Both the position numbers and the translations under genes were made by a program. A DNA stretch of 64,000 nt, from assembly GCF_029813775.1 (NCBI RefSeq), contig NZ_JARVKW010000038.1, positions 1 to 64,000 of the forward strand, read 5' to 3'. A model generated the notes under the pieces. The model was not told the origin of the DNA. It searched no databases and saw only the letters and a program-made list of their open reading frames with translations. This document shows positions 1 through 8,717 of the stretch, piece by piece (within the stretch, counting starts at the first letter, position 1; each line of letters begins with the position of its first letter). The stretch is from Streptomyces sp. DH24 (lineage in GTDB: Bacteria; Actinomycetota; Actinomycetes; Streptomycetales; Streptomycetaceae).

Positions 1-1
1 G

Positions 2-760
2 GGCACCCCCGCACCCGCATCCGCAGCCGCACCCACACCCGCTTCCGCACCTTCGTCCACGCCCCCCGCCCGGTCCGCGCCCCCGGCCGCGCCGCCCGCC
101 CAGGCGTCCACCCCCGCTCAACCCCCGAGCGGCGGCCTCGACCCCCGCATGCTGTGGCCGAACATCCTGGAGGCCGTCAAGAATCGCCGCCGGTTCACCT
201 GGATCCTGCTCAGCCAGAACGCCCAGGTGACCGGCTTCGACGGCACGACCCTCCAGCTCGGCTTCGTCAACGCGGGCGCGCGGGACAACTTCGTGAGCAG
301 CGGCAGCGAGGACGTCCTGCGGCAGGCGCTGGGCGAGCAGTTCAACGTCCAGTGGAAGATCGAGGCGATCGTCGACCCGTCCGGCGGCGCGGGCGCCCCG
401 GCACCGGCCGGCCCTTCGGGCGGATACGGCGGCGGCACGGGCAGCCAGGGCGGCGGTGGCTACGGAGGCGGCGGCGCCGGTGGCTACGGCGGTGGCGGTA
501 CGCCCGCTCCCCGCCCGGCGCCCCCGCAGGCGTCGGCGCCGACCACACCTGCGGCGTCGGTCGCGCAGTCCACGGCGGCGCAGGCGACCGCCCCCGCGCC
601 CGTGCCCCAGCCCGCCGCCCCCGCGCCGCCCCCGATCTCGCCCGAGGACGACATCCCGGAGGACGACGATCCCGACCTCGACGAGTCGGCCCTCTCCGGG
701 ACGGAACTGCTCGTCCGCGAACTGGGCGCGACCGTCGTGGAGGAGATCTCGAACGACTGA
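2..760 (+). CDS. dnaX: DNA polymerase III subunit gamma/tau, C-terminal part (5' truncated by window)
   Basis: The frame is open from base 2, so the start and the AAA+ clamp-loader ATPase domain lie to the left of the window. What remains is an Ala/Pro-rich linker, then a compact domain (LWPNILEAVKNRRRFTW, about residues 49-115 of the visible part) of the kind found near the C-terminus of actinobacterial gamma/tau proteins. A Gly/Tyr-rich and Ala/Pro-rich stretch follows, then an acidic tail (SPEDDIPEDDDPDLDES) ending ELGATVVEEISND. Gamma/tau is the motor subunit of the clamp loader; the tau-type C-terminus normally contacts the polymerase and DnaB. The identification rests on the C-terminal domain and on recalled synteny with purD, because the ATPase motifs are not visible. 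Confidence 0.8.
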   Translation, partial: GTPAPASAAAPTPASAPSSTPPARSAPPAAPPAQASTPAQPPSGGLDPRMLWPNILEAVKNRRRFTWILLSQNAQVTGFDGTTLQLGFVNAGARDNFVSSGSEDVLRQALGEQFNVQWKIEAIVDPSGGAGAPAPAGPSGGYGGGTGSQGGGGYGGGGAGGYGGGGTPAPRPAPPQASAPTTPAASVAQSTAAQATAPAPVPQPAAPAPPPISPEDDIPEDDDPDLDESALSGTELLVRELGATVVEEISND

Positions 761-877
761 TCCCGCCGGGCGGGTTCCCGGACGGGTCGGACGGGGGTGA
801 GTGGCCGGTCCGCCAGGGCACGGGTCGGCCACTGAGCGGCGGGAGAGCACAGCCGCACGCCTGCCCGCGCAGCCGCC

Positions 878-897
878 GGTTGGAGAAACCTCCAACC
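878..897 (+). terminator. Hairpin downstream of dnaX
   Basis: Perfect 8-bp arms (GGTTGGAG/CTCCAACC) enclose a 4-nt loop in the 204-bp gap between dnaX and purD. There is no T-tract. It most likely ends the dnaX transcript, but it is only 67 nt before purD and could instead be regulatory. Confidence 0.4.
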
Positions 898-951
898 CCA
901 TCACCGCCGTCCCCTCGGAAGCCCGCACAAAGAAGAGGGCTCCCCTCCCGT

Positions 952-957
952 TAGGCT
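952..957 (+). promoter_or_regulatory. -10 element of purD promoter (leaderless)
   Basis: TAGGCT ends 7 nt before the purD GTG, which places the expected transcription start on or next to the start codon. There is no GGAGG-like ribosome-binding site in the 20 nt before the GTG. No convincing -35 is visible. The same arrangement precedes several other genes in this window. Confidence 0.55.
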
Positions 958-964
958 GAACCCC

Positions 965-2227
<1,263 letters not shown>

Positions 2228-2280
2228 GCGCACTCCCGGCCCGGCCGCCGCTGCCGTAACCGGAAACCGACGAACCTCGC

Positions 2281-2311
2281 AGGCCCCGGACCTTCTCAGG
2301 ATCCGGGGCCT
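2281..2311 (+). terminator. purD terminator hairpin
   Basis: Perfect 10-bp arms (AGGCCCCGGA/TCCGGGGCCT) with an 11-nt loop, 53 nt after the purD stop. No U-tract, as is common in Streptomyces. Confidence 0.75.
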
Positions 2312-2544
2312 GCGCCTTGCTGTCCGTCATCCACCTTTCCCCAAAGCCATTCCATCGAGTGACCGATGCCCCATCCGGCTGACGACGGCCGGGGCCCCAA
2401 CTAGGGTGCGGCGCAGGCTTTCCGGCACATGGCCCACCGGCATTGCGATGTCAGTGCCGGGTGCCACAGTGGGGGAGTGAGCACCACGAGAACGGCACCG
2501 AGCAGGAGAGCACCAAGGACATCAGGGAGGGGTTGAGCTCCGGC

Positions 2545-4836
2545 GTGACCGGTATGGGTATGGAGGTGGGCGCGCAGGCCGCGCGCTCCAGGGCGATCGC
2601 CGTACTGCGCATGCGCAGATGGGCACTGGCCGTCGCCCTGCTGCCCGCTGCCGCCGCCGTGATCCTGCTCGTCGGCGGTTCGACCGGGCATCTCACGGGC
2701 GCCGGCTGGGACGTCGCCCGCTGGGCCGTGACCCCGGTCGCCGTCCTGGTCCTGCTCGCCGCTGCCGGCATCGCCCTGGTCGTCGCCCGTTCCCGTCCGG
2801 CCATGAGCCCGACGGTTCCGATCGCCGAGGAGTCGGCCCCCGATCTGTACCGGATGGTGCGCGACCTCGCCGACCGCCTCGACGTTCCCGCACCGTCCGC
2901 GATAGCGCTCACCCCGGACTGCGACAGCTGGCTGGAGGACCGCACCCACCCGGCCCACGGCCCGCCCACGAGCACACCCGTGTCCGCCGTCCCCGGCCCG
3001 TCCCCCGACGCCCACGACAGACCCGAGGGCCACGGGACGCCCGAGGGTCACGGGACGCCCGACGGGCATGAGACGCACGACGCCCCTGGTCGGCACGGTG
3101 GCCACGCCGGGCACGCCACGGGCAGCCGCGGCCTCGGCCAGGACCACGACGACACGGCCACCGGCATCGGCGCACACCGCCGCGCCGCCACCGCCCCCGT
3201 CCTCGTCATCGGCTCCCCCTTCCTGTGGTGGATGCGCGTCGCCGAACTCCGCGCGGTCCTCGCCCCGGTCGTCGCCGGTACGGGCCCGTCGGCGCACCCC
3301 GACATAGCGGCCGCCCGGCGCTTCGTCCGAGGCCTGGACGCCGCGGTCGCCGTGACCTCGGCGCCCGGCCGCGGACCGCTGACCCGCCCGCTGCTGGCCG
3401 GCGTCGGCTGGGTGGCCCGACTGATGCTGCGCGGCTGCCGCGTGCACGCCGCCGAGATGGAGCGCGGCGTCGCCACCGCGGCCGCCGAGCGTGCACAGGC
3501 CGTGGACTACGGCCTGCGGATCGTCGCCCAGGAACAGGTCGGCCTGGCGTACGCCGGCTGGGACCGCCTGCTGACCCGGGTCGCGCTGCCCGCCTGGCGG
3601 ATGGGCCGCTGGCCCTCACGGCTGGACGCGGGTGTCGTCGCGGCCCTCACCGAGCTGTCCCGGCGCGACCGCCTGGCCGAGGGGTTCGCCTCCCGGCTCG
3701 GTGAGCGTCCCGCCTGCGACCTGCTGGAGGAGCCCGGCCTGATCGACGAGGCGACCTCGCTCCTCGCCGCCCGTCTCTTCCACGGCGGCCCTGCCGAGAC
3801 CGGCCCGGACTGGTCCCCGGTGGACTGGGACGCGTATCCGGAGGAGGTCGTGGACCGCAAGTGGCGCACCGACGCGGCCCGCCTGCACCGCGTCCTCGAC
3901 ACCCTGGGCGTCCGCCGCGACACCGACGCCCGCACCCCGGGCACGGACGGCCCGACCCTGTCCCGCGTCCTCGACCACCTCACGGAACGCAGCGCCCTGG
4001 ACCACCTCACGGAACCCGGCGCCCTCGACCACCTCACCGAACCCCGCCCCCGCGACCACCTCGCGGAACCGACAGGCCCGCGGCCGACACCAGGGCACCC
4101 ATCCGAGGAGCCCGAGGCAGCTGGGGAATCCGAGGCCCCCGAGGCCCCCGGGGCAGCCGGGGCAACTGGGGCAGCCGGGGCAGGGGCTTTCGGGACCTCA
4201 GAGGCCACCGGGGCGACCGAGGCCACCGGGGCCGCCGGGATATCCGAGGTAGCCGAGGCAGACGAGGTGCCCGGGACCGGCGAGGTGCCCGGGACCGGCG
4301 AGGCCTCCGGGACCGGCGAGGCCTCCGGGACGGCCGAGGCACCCGAGGCCACGGAGCCCCACGGACCCCCCGAGCCTTACCGCCCCGAGGGCTACGACGA
4401 CGAGGAGGACCTCTGCGGCACCACCCCGCGCAGCGCCGCCCTCGCCGCCGGCCTCAGCGCCGAGGTGGCCCGCGAGGAGGCGGTCGCCGCCCGGACCGCC
4501 CCGCCCGTCGGCGCGCACCCCGGCCAGACCGGCCCGGACACCGTGCTGTGGGACGACCAGGCACTCCCGCTGTTCCCGCTCCAGCCGCCGCGCACCGGCC
4601 GGGAACTGCTCGCGGACCACATCACGGCGCTGGTGTGCTGCGCCGCGATGGACACCGCCGGCGCGGCACCGGGCCTCGACTGGCTCGACGGCCCGTCGCT
4701 CCTGGTCAACGGCGAACGCGCGACCGACCTGGGCCCCCGCGTCCTGAGCCTCGTGGAGGAGGGCGACCCGACACCCCTACGCTCCTGGCTGACGGAGCTG
4801 GGCATACGCCCGGAAAAGCCGGTCCGGCTCGTCTGA
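2545..4836 (+). CDS. Membrane protein with degenerate M48 (HtpX-like) peptidase fold
   Basis: About 763 residues from the GTG at 2545, which has AGGGAGGGG 12 nt upstream; ATG 2554 is the alternative. Two hydrophobic helices (about 25-45 and 58-81) are followed by a region with M48-family flavour (LYRMVRDLADRLDVPAPSAIALTP, then VLVIGSPFLWWMRVAELRAVLA). Where active M48 peptidases read AVLAHELGH, this protein reads AVLAPVVAG, so the HExxH zinc site is absent. A His-rich insert (about 155-215, repeats of PEGHGT/GHGG) interrupts the domain. A second low-complexity region (about 475-630) holds repeated DHLTEP units and then GTGEVPGTGEASGT-type repeats. It may be an inactive scaffold relative of M48; its function is unknown. 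Monocistronic, between purD and the dimethylformamidase-like gene. Confidence 0.75.
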   Translation: MTGMGMEVGAQAARSRAIAVLRMRRWALAVALLPAAAAVILLVGGSTGHLTGAGWDVARWAVTPVAVLVLLAAAGIALVVARSRPAMSPTVPIAEESAPDLYRMVRDLADRLDVPAPSAIALTPDCDSWLEDRTHPAHGPPTSTPVSAVPGPSPDAHDRPEGHGTPEGHGTPDGHETHDAPGRHGGHAGHATGSRGLGQDHDDTATGIGAHRRAATAPVLVIGSPFLWWMRVAELRAVLAPVVAGTGPSAHPDIAAARRFVRGLDAAVAVTSAPGRGPLTRPLLAGVGWVARLMLRGCRVHAAEMERGVATAAAERAQAVDYGLRIVAQEQVGLAYAGWDRLLTRVALPAWRMGRWPSRLDAGVVAALTELSRRDRLAEGFASRLGERPACDLLEEPGLIDEATSLLAARLFHGGPAETGPDWSPVDWDAYPEEVVDRKWRTDAARLHRVLDTLGVRRDTDARTPGTDGPTLSRVLDHLTERSALDHLTEPGALDHLTEPRPRDHLAEPTGPRPTPGHPSEEPEAAGESEAPEAPGAAGATGAAGAGAFGTSEATGATEATGAAGISEVAEADEVPGTGEVPGTGEASGTGEASGTAEAPEATEPHGPPEPYRPEGYDDEEDLCGTTPRSAALAAGLSAEVAREEAVAARTAPPVGAHPGQTGPDTVLWDDQALPLFPLQPPRTGRELLADHITALVCCAAMDTAGAAPGLDWLDGPSLLVNGERATDLGPRVLSLVEEGDPTPLRSWLTELGIRPEKPVRLV

Positions 4837-4837
4837 C

Positions 4838-4932
4838 GCGCTGCCCGGACACCCTCGCGCCGCCCGCGCCGCCCGCCCGCCCCCCGCGTTGCCCGCGCTG
4901 CCCGGACACCCCCGCGCCGCCCGCGCCGCCCG
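4838..4932 (+). repeat. Two 38-bp near-identical direct repeats, 57 bp apart
   Basis: Copies at 4838-4875 and 4895-4932 both begin GCGCTGCCCGGACACCC and differ at one position (T/C). They start right after the stop of the M48-like gene and are made of CGCCGCC-type triplets. No coding role is seen. Confidence 0.7.
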
Positions 4933-5161
4933 GGCGCCCCCGTACCGCCAGGACACCCCCGCCCCACGCTGACAACCACGCCGCGGGCGCGCACTCACCG
5001 CGGTGAATCACCCCCTCACCGCGCCTCCCCGCCCTCCCCCAGCCCTTTCCTCCCAGTCGGACCCCCCGGTTCCACTTTCGGCCAATCCGCAACGAATAGT
5101 GACAGTGTGCGCGCGTTATGTGATGTGCTGGGAACGATCGCGCATGGCAATCGCCGTCGAC

Positions 5162-5245
5162 ACAGGACATGTCGACACGGGGATGTCGACACAGGACATG
5201 CCCGCACAGGACATGCCCGCACAGGACATGTCGGCACAGGACATG
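5162..5245 (+). repeat. ACAGGACATG repeats with 15-nt period
   Basis: The decamer ACAGGACATG occurs at 5162, 5191, 5206, 5221 and 5236; the last four are exactly 15 nt apart. Read in the frame of the downstream gene they would encode PAQDM/SAQDM repeats. The likely start of that gene (5318) lies after the array, so the repeats probably sit in its upstream region or 5' leader. Confidence 0.8.
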
Positions 5246-5317
5246 GGGCAGGCCGCGCGGCGACCGGCGACCACCACGAAGAGGCGCGACCGCGGGGGAC
5301 GAGGGAGGGGAAGGCCG

Positions 5318-6856
5318 ATGGGGTCGGACCAGATCCGCCGCCGGGAGCCGGGAGTGCCGGCGCACGCCGTGACGGATCCCTTCGGGCAGGGCCCCGTCCC
5401 CTGGCTGTGCGGTACCGAGACGTACGTCGGGGACACCGGCCGGGTCGTCCCCTGGTACGCGGACGCGAGTGCGGGCGCGGGCGCGGACTTGCCCCCGGCA
5501 GCCGCCACCGGCCAGGCGCGGGCGACCCGGGCCGGCACCGGGAGGATCCCGTCCCCCAGGGCCGTAGGCGGACCGCGCTCGGCGGACGACGTGCGCCTGC
5601 AGATCAAGGGATTCACGGCGACCGGCGCCGTGGCCCCCGGCGAGGCGATCGACTTCCACATCACGGTGAACCCGCCCCAGGAATTCGGCGTCGACGTCTA
5701 CCGCATCGGCCACTACGGCGGCGACGGCGCCGCGAAGATCACCACGAGCCCCCGCCTGTCCGGCATCGTGCAGCCCGCGCCGCTCACCGCGGACCGTACG
5801 GTCTCCTGCCATCACTGGTGGCTGTCCTGGCGGCTGCAGGTCCCGTCGTACTGGAACCCCGGCGCGTACGTCGCCGTGCTCACGACCGCCGACGGCTACC
5901 GCTCCCACGTGCCGTTCACCGTCCGCGACGACCGCCCGGCGGACCTGCTGATCGTCCTGCCGGACATCACCTGGCAGGCGTACAACCTCTACCCGGAGGA
6001 CGGCCGCACCGGTGCCAGCCTTTACCACGCCTGGGGCGAGGGGGGCCGGCTGCTCGGCGAGGCCGACGCCGCGACGACGGTCTCCTTCGACCGCCCGTAC
6101 GCGGGCCGGGGACTGCCCATGTACGCCGGCCACGCGTACGACGTCATCCGCTGGACCGAGCGCTACGGCTACGACCTGGCCTACGCCGACGCCCGCGACC
6201 TGCACGCCGGCCGCGTCGACCCCACCCGCTACCGGGGACTGGTCTTCCCCGGCCTCGACGAGTACTGGTCGGTCCCGATGCGCGCCGCCGCGGACCGCGC
6301 CCGCGAGCACGGCACGTCCCTGGTGTTCCTGTGCGCCAACACCATGCACTGGCAGGTGGAGTTGAGCCCTTCGCCGTTCGGCGTCCCGGACCGCCTGCTG
6401 ACCTGCCGCAAGCGCAAGGGCCCCGGCAGGCCGGTGCTGTGGCGGGAGACCGACCGTCCCGAGCAGCAGTTGCTGGGCATCCAGTACGCGGGCCGCGTCC
6501 CCGAGCCCCACCCGCTGATCGTCCGCAACGCCGACCACTGGCTGTGGGAGGCGACCGGCGCCCGGGACGGCGACGAGATCGACGGGCTGGTCGCGGGCGA
6601 GGCCGACCGCTACTTCCCGCGCACGCCGCTGCCCGCGTACGAGGAGCGGACCCTGCTCGCCCACTCCCCGTACACCGACGCGGACGGCGCCCCGCGCCAC
6701 CAGGAGACGTCCCTCTACCGGGCCCCGTCGGGCGCCTGGGTGTTCGCCGCCGGCACCTTCGCCTGGTCCCCGGCCCTGAACCGCCCCGGCCACGTGGACC
6801 CGCGCATCCAGCGCGCGACGGCCAACCTGCTGGACCGCATCTGCAAGCGCGACTGA
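5318..6856 (+). CDS. N,N-dimethylformamidase beta-subunit-like protein
   Basis: 512 residues from ATG 5318, chosen because GGGAGGGG lies 7 nt upstream; the frame is open further to 5003 but that extension is repetitive. An Ig-like N-terminal part (IDFHITVNPPQEFGVDVYRIGHYGG) is followed by the large C-terminal domain typical of dimethylformamidase large subunits and secreted relatives (FDRPYAGRGLPMYAGHAYDVIRW, LVFPGLDEYWS, FLCANTMHWQVELSP, YRAPSGAWVFAAGTFAWSPAL). No small alpha subunit lies beside it, so true formamidase activity is not implied. There is no clear signal peptide from this start. Many Streptomyces carry this protein without a known substrate. It is followed by purC on the same strand across a 116-bp gap. 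Confidence 0.75.
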   Translation: MGSDQIRRREPGVPAHAVTDPFGQGPVPWLCGTETYVGDTGRVVPWYADASAGAGADLPPAAATGQARATRAGTGRIPSPRAVGGPRSADDVRLQIKGFTATGAVAPGEAIDFHITVNPPQEFGVDVYRIGHYGGDGAAKITTSPRLSGIVQPAPLTADRTVSCHHWWLSWRLQVPSYWNPGAYVAVLTTADGYRSHVPFTVRDDRPADLLIVLPDITWQAYNLYPEDGRTGASLYHAWGEGGRLLGEADAATTVSFDRPYAGRGLPMYAGHAYDVIRWTERYGYDLAYADARDLHAGRVDPTRYRGLVFPGLDEYWSVPMRAAADRAREHGTSLVFLCANTMHWQVELSPSPFGVPDRLLTCRKRKGPGRPVLWRETDRPEQQLLGIQYAGRVPEPHPLIVRNADHWLWEATGARDGDEIDGLVAGEADRYFPRTPLPAYEERTLLAHSPYTDADGAPRHQETSLYRAPSGAWVFAAGTFAWSPALNRPGHVDPRIQRATANLLDRICKRD

Positions 6857-6972
6857 CGCCCCGGACGAGGCCCCGTAACCGGGCGGCGACGCCGATGGCG
6901 CCCCTGGCGGCGCCCCTGACGTCGCCATACGGAAGAATCGGGGGGAGTCGTACAGAACCACGGGGAGGAACC

Positions 6973-7872
6973 GTGTCCGGATTCGTCGAAAAGCCCGAAC
7001 CGCTTCAGGTTCCGGGTCTGGTGCATCTGCACACCGGCAAGGTGCGCGACCTGTACCAGAACGAGGCGGGCGACCTCGTGATGGTCGCGAGCGACCGCAT
7101 CTCCGCCTACGACTGGGTGCTGCCCACCGAGATCCCCGACAAGGGGCGGGTCCTCACCCAGCTCTCCCTGTGGTGGTTCGACCAGCTCGCGGACCTCGTC
7201 CCGAACCACGTCCTGAGCACCGAGCTGCCCGCCGGCGCCCCCGCCGACTGGGCCGGGCGCACCCTCGTCTGCAAGTCGCTGCGGATGATCCCCGTGGAGT
7301 GCGTGGCCCGCGGCTACCTCACCGGCTCCGGCCTCGCCGAGTACCGGGAGTCCCGCACCGTCTGCGGCCTCGCCCTCCCCGAGGGGCTCGTCGACGGTTC
7401 GGAGCTGCCCGCCCCGATCTTCACCCCGGCCACCAAGGCCGAGGTCGGCGAGCACGACGAGAACGTCTCCTACGAGGAGGTCGCCCGCCAGGTCGGCGCC
7501 GAGACCGCCGCGCAGCTGCGCCAGGCCACCCTCGCCGTCTACTCCCGCGCGCGCGACATCGCCCGTGACCGCGGCATCGTCCTCGCGGACACCAAGTTCG
7601 AGTTCGGCTTCGAGGGTGAGGCGCTGGTCCTCGCGGACGAGGTCCTCACGCCGGACTCCTCCCGCTTCTGGCCCGCCGACCAGTGGCAGCCGGGGCGCGC
7701 GCAGCCGTCGTACGACAAGCAGTTCGTCCGTGACTGGCTCACCTCCGCCGAGTCGGGCTGGGACCGGGCGGGCGAGCAGCCCCCGCCGCCGCTGCCGCGG
7801 CAGGTCGTGGACGCGACGCGGGCGAAGTACGTGGAGGCGTACGAGCGGCTGACGGGCACCGCCTGGAGCTGA
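6973..7872 (+). CDS. purC: Phosphoribosylaminoimidazole-succinocarboxamide synthase (SAICAR synthetase)
   Basis: 299 residues. PurC condenses CAIR with aspartate using ATP in de novo purine synthesis. Visible signatures are HTGKVRDLYQ near the N-terminus (ATP site), VASDRISAYDWVLP, VARGYLTGSG, FTPATKAEVGEHDEN and the late LADTKFEFGF segment. Start GTG 6973 has GGGGAGGAA immediately upstream (6962-6970). The length is typical of the longer actinobacterial form. It reads alone and ends at a bidirectional terminator that also serves the convergent tRNA-Gly gene. Confidence 0.97.
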   Translation: MSGFVEKPEPLQVPGLVHLHTGKVRDLYQNEAGDLVMVASDRISAYDWVLPTEIPDKGRVLTQLSLWWFDQLADLVPNHVLSTELPAGAPADWAGRTLVCKSLRMIPVECVARGYLTGSGLAEYRESRTVCGLALPEGLVDGSELPAPIFTPATKAEVGEHDENVSYEEVARQVGAETAAQLRQATLAVYSRARDIARDRGIVLADTKFEFGFEGEALVLADEVLTPDSSRFWPADQWQPGRAQPSYDKQFVRDWLTSAESGWDRAGEQPPPPLPRQVVDATRAKYVEAYERLTGTAWS

Positions 7873-7942
7873 CCGCACGAGGAGGTCCGGGCCCCGGCGA
7901 CGACCGGGGCCCGCGCCTCCCCGCGCCCGTCCCCCGCGCACG

Positions 7943-7975
7943 ACAAAGGCCCCGGTCGATGACCGGGGCCTTTGT
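7943..7975. terminator. Bidirectional terminator between purC and tRNA-Gly
   Basis: Perfect 15-bp arms (ACAAAGGCCCCGGTC and its complement) around GAT. The ends are A-rich and T-rich on opposite strands, so it can stop purC from the left and the tRNA transcript from the right. Confidence 0.85.
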
Positions 7976-7978
7976 GAC

Positions 7979-8054
7979 TGGAGCGGACGACGAGGTTCGA
8001 ACTCGCGACCTCAACCTTGGCAAGGTTGCGCTCTACCAACTGAGCTACGTCCGC
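7979..8054 (-). tRNA. tRNA-Gly (GCC), copy 1, CCA encoded
   Basis: Read on the minus strand: acceptor GCGGACG/CGTCCGC, D-arm GCTCAGTTGGTAGAGC, anticodon stem CAACC/GGTTG with loop TTGCCAA (anticodon GCC), and T-loop TTCGAAC. The 3' CCA is genomically encoded, unlike copy 2 at 12231-12303. The two copies differ at one T-loop base. Confidence 0.95.
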
Positions 8055-8077
8055 AGTGCGCCGTGGCGCGAGAGCAA

Positions 8078-8704
8078 CTATACCCAACCTCGCTCCCGTG
8101 CGAGACGCACCGCCGTATGACGGTTCTCCGCCCCGAGCTTCGACGCCGCCGACGACAGGTAGTTCCGCACGGTCCCCTGCGACAGCGCGGCCCGCTCCGC
8201 GATCTCCGCGACGGGCGCCCCGTCGGCGGCGAGCTCCAGCACCTCCGCCTCCCGCGCGGTCAGCGGCGAGTCACCGGCGGCGATCGCGTCGGCCGCCAAC
8301 TCCGGATCGACGTAACGGTTTCCGGCGTGCACGGTACGGATGATCTCCGCGAGCCGCTGTGCGCTGACCGTCTTCGGGACGAACCCGCGCACGCCCGCCG
8401 CGAGCGCTCGCTTCAGATGCCCGGGGCGGCCGTGACTGGTCACGATGAGCACCCGGCAGTCCGGCAGCTCCGCCCGCAGTGATGTGGCGACCTTCACACC
8501 GTCCGCGCCCGGCATCTGAAGATCCAGCACGGCGACGTCGGGCTCGTGCGCCCGCGCCATCGCCAGTGCCTCGGGGCCGGTCGCCGCCTCCGCCACGACC
8601 ATCAGGTCGTCCTCCAGGGACAGCAGGGCCGCGAGCGCCCCTCGGATCAGATGCTCGTCGTCGGCGAGCAGCAGCCGTACGGCCCGCCCGGACCGCGCCG
8701 TCAT
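8078..8704 (-). CDS. NarL/LuxR-family response regulator (DesR-like)
   Basis: 208 residues. The receiver domain has the acidic pair (LLADDEH), the phospho-acceptor Asp in VAVLDLQMPG, the conserved Thr/Ser in VLIVTSHG and Lys in GFVPKTV. The C-terminal LuxR-type helix-turn-helix reads LTAREAEVLELAADG ... LSQGTVRNYLSSAASKLG. It is the last gene of a four-gene minus-strand operon (ABC ATPase, ABC permease, sensor kinase, regulator), starting 13 nt after the kinase stop. The cognate kinase is 8718-10253. Such units (DesKR/LiaRS-like) usually sense envelope or membrane state and control their own ABC exporter. Palindromes upstream of the operon (12097-12123) are candidate binding sites. Confidence 0.92.
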   Translation of the reverse strand: MTARSGRAVRLLLADDEHLIRGALAALLSLEDDLMVVAEAATGPEALAMARAHEPDVAVLDLQMPGADGVKVATSLRAELPDCRVLIVTSHGRPGHLKRALAAGVRGFVPKTVSAQRLAEIIRTVHAGNRYVDPELAADAIAAGDSPLTAREAEVLELAADGAPVAEIAERAALSQGTVRNYLSSAASKLGAENRHTAVRLARERGWV

Positions 8705-8717
8705 GAGGTGACCTCAC

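Noticed and set aside
149..760. Treating the ATG at 149 as the start of a separate gene
   Set aside because: The frame is open to base 2 with linker sequence typical of DnaX; the ATG is an internal Met in a continuous reading frame.
5003..5317. N-terminal extension of the dimethylformamidase-like protein
   Set aside because: It is made of tandem repeats and Pro-rich sequence, with no ribosome site at 5003. The ATG at 5318 has a strong one at ideal spacing.
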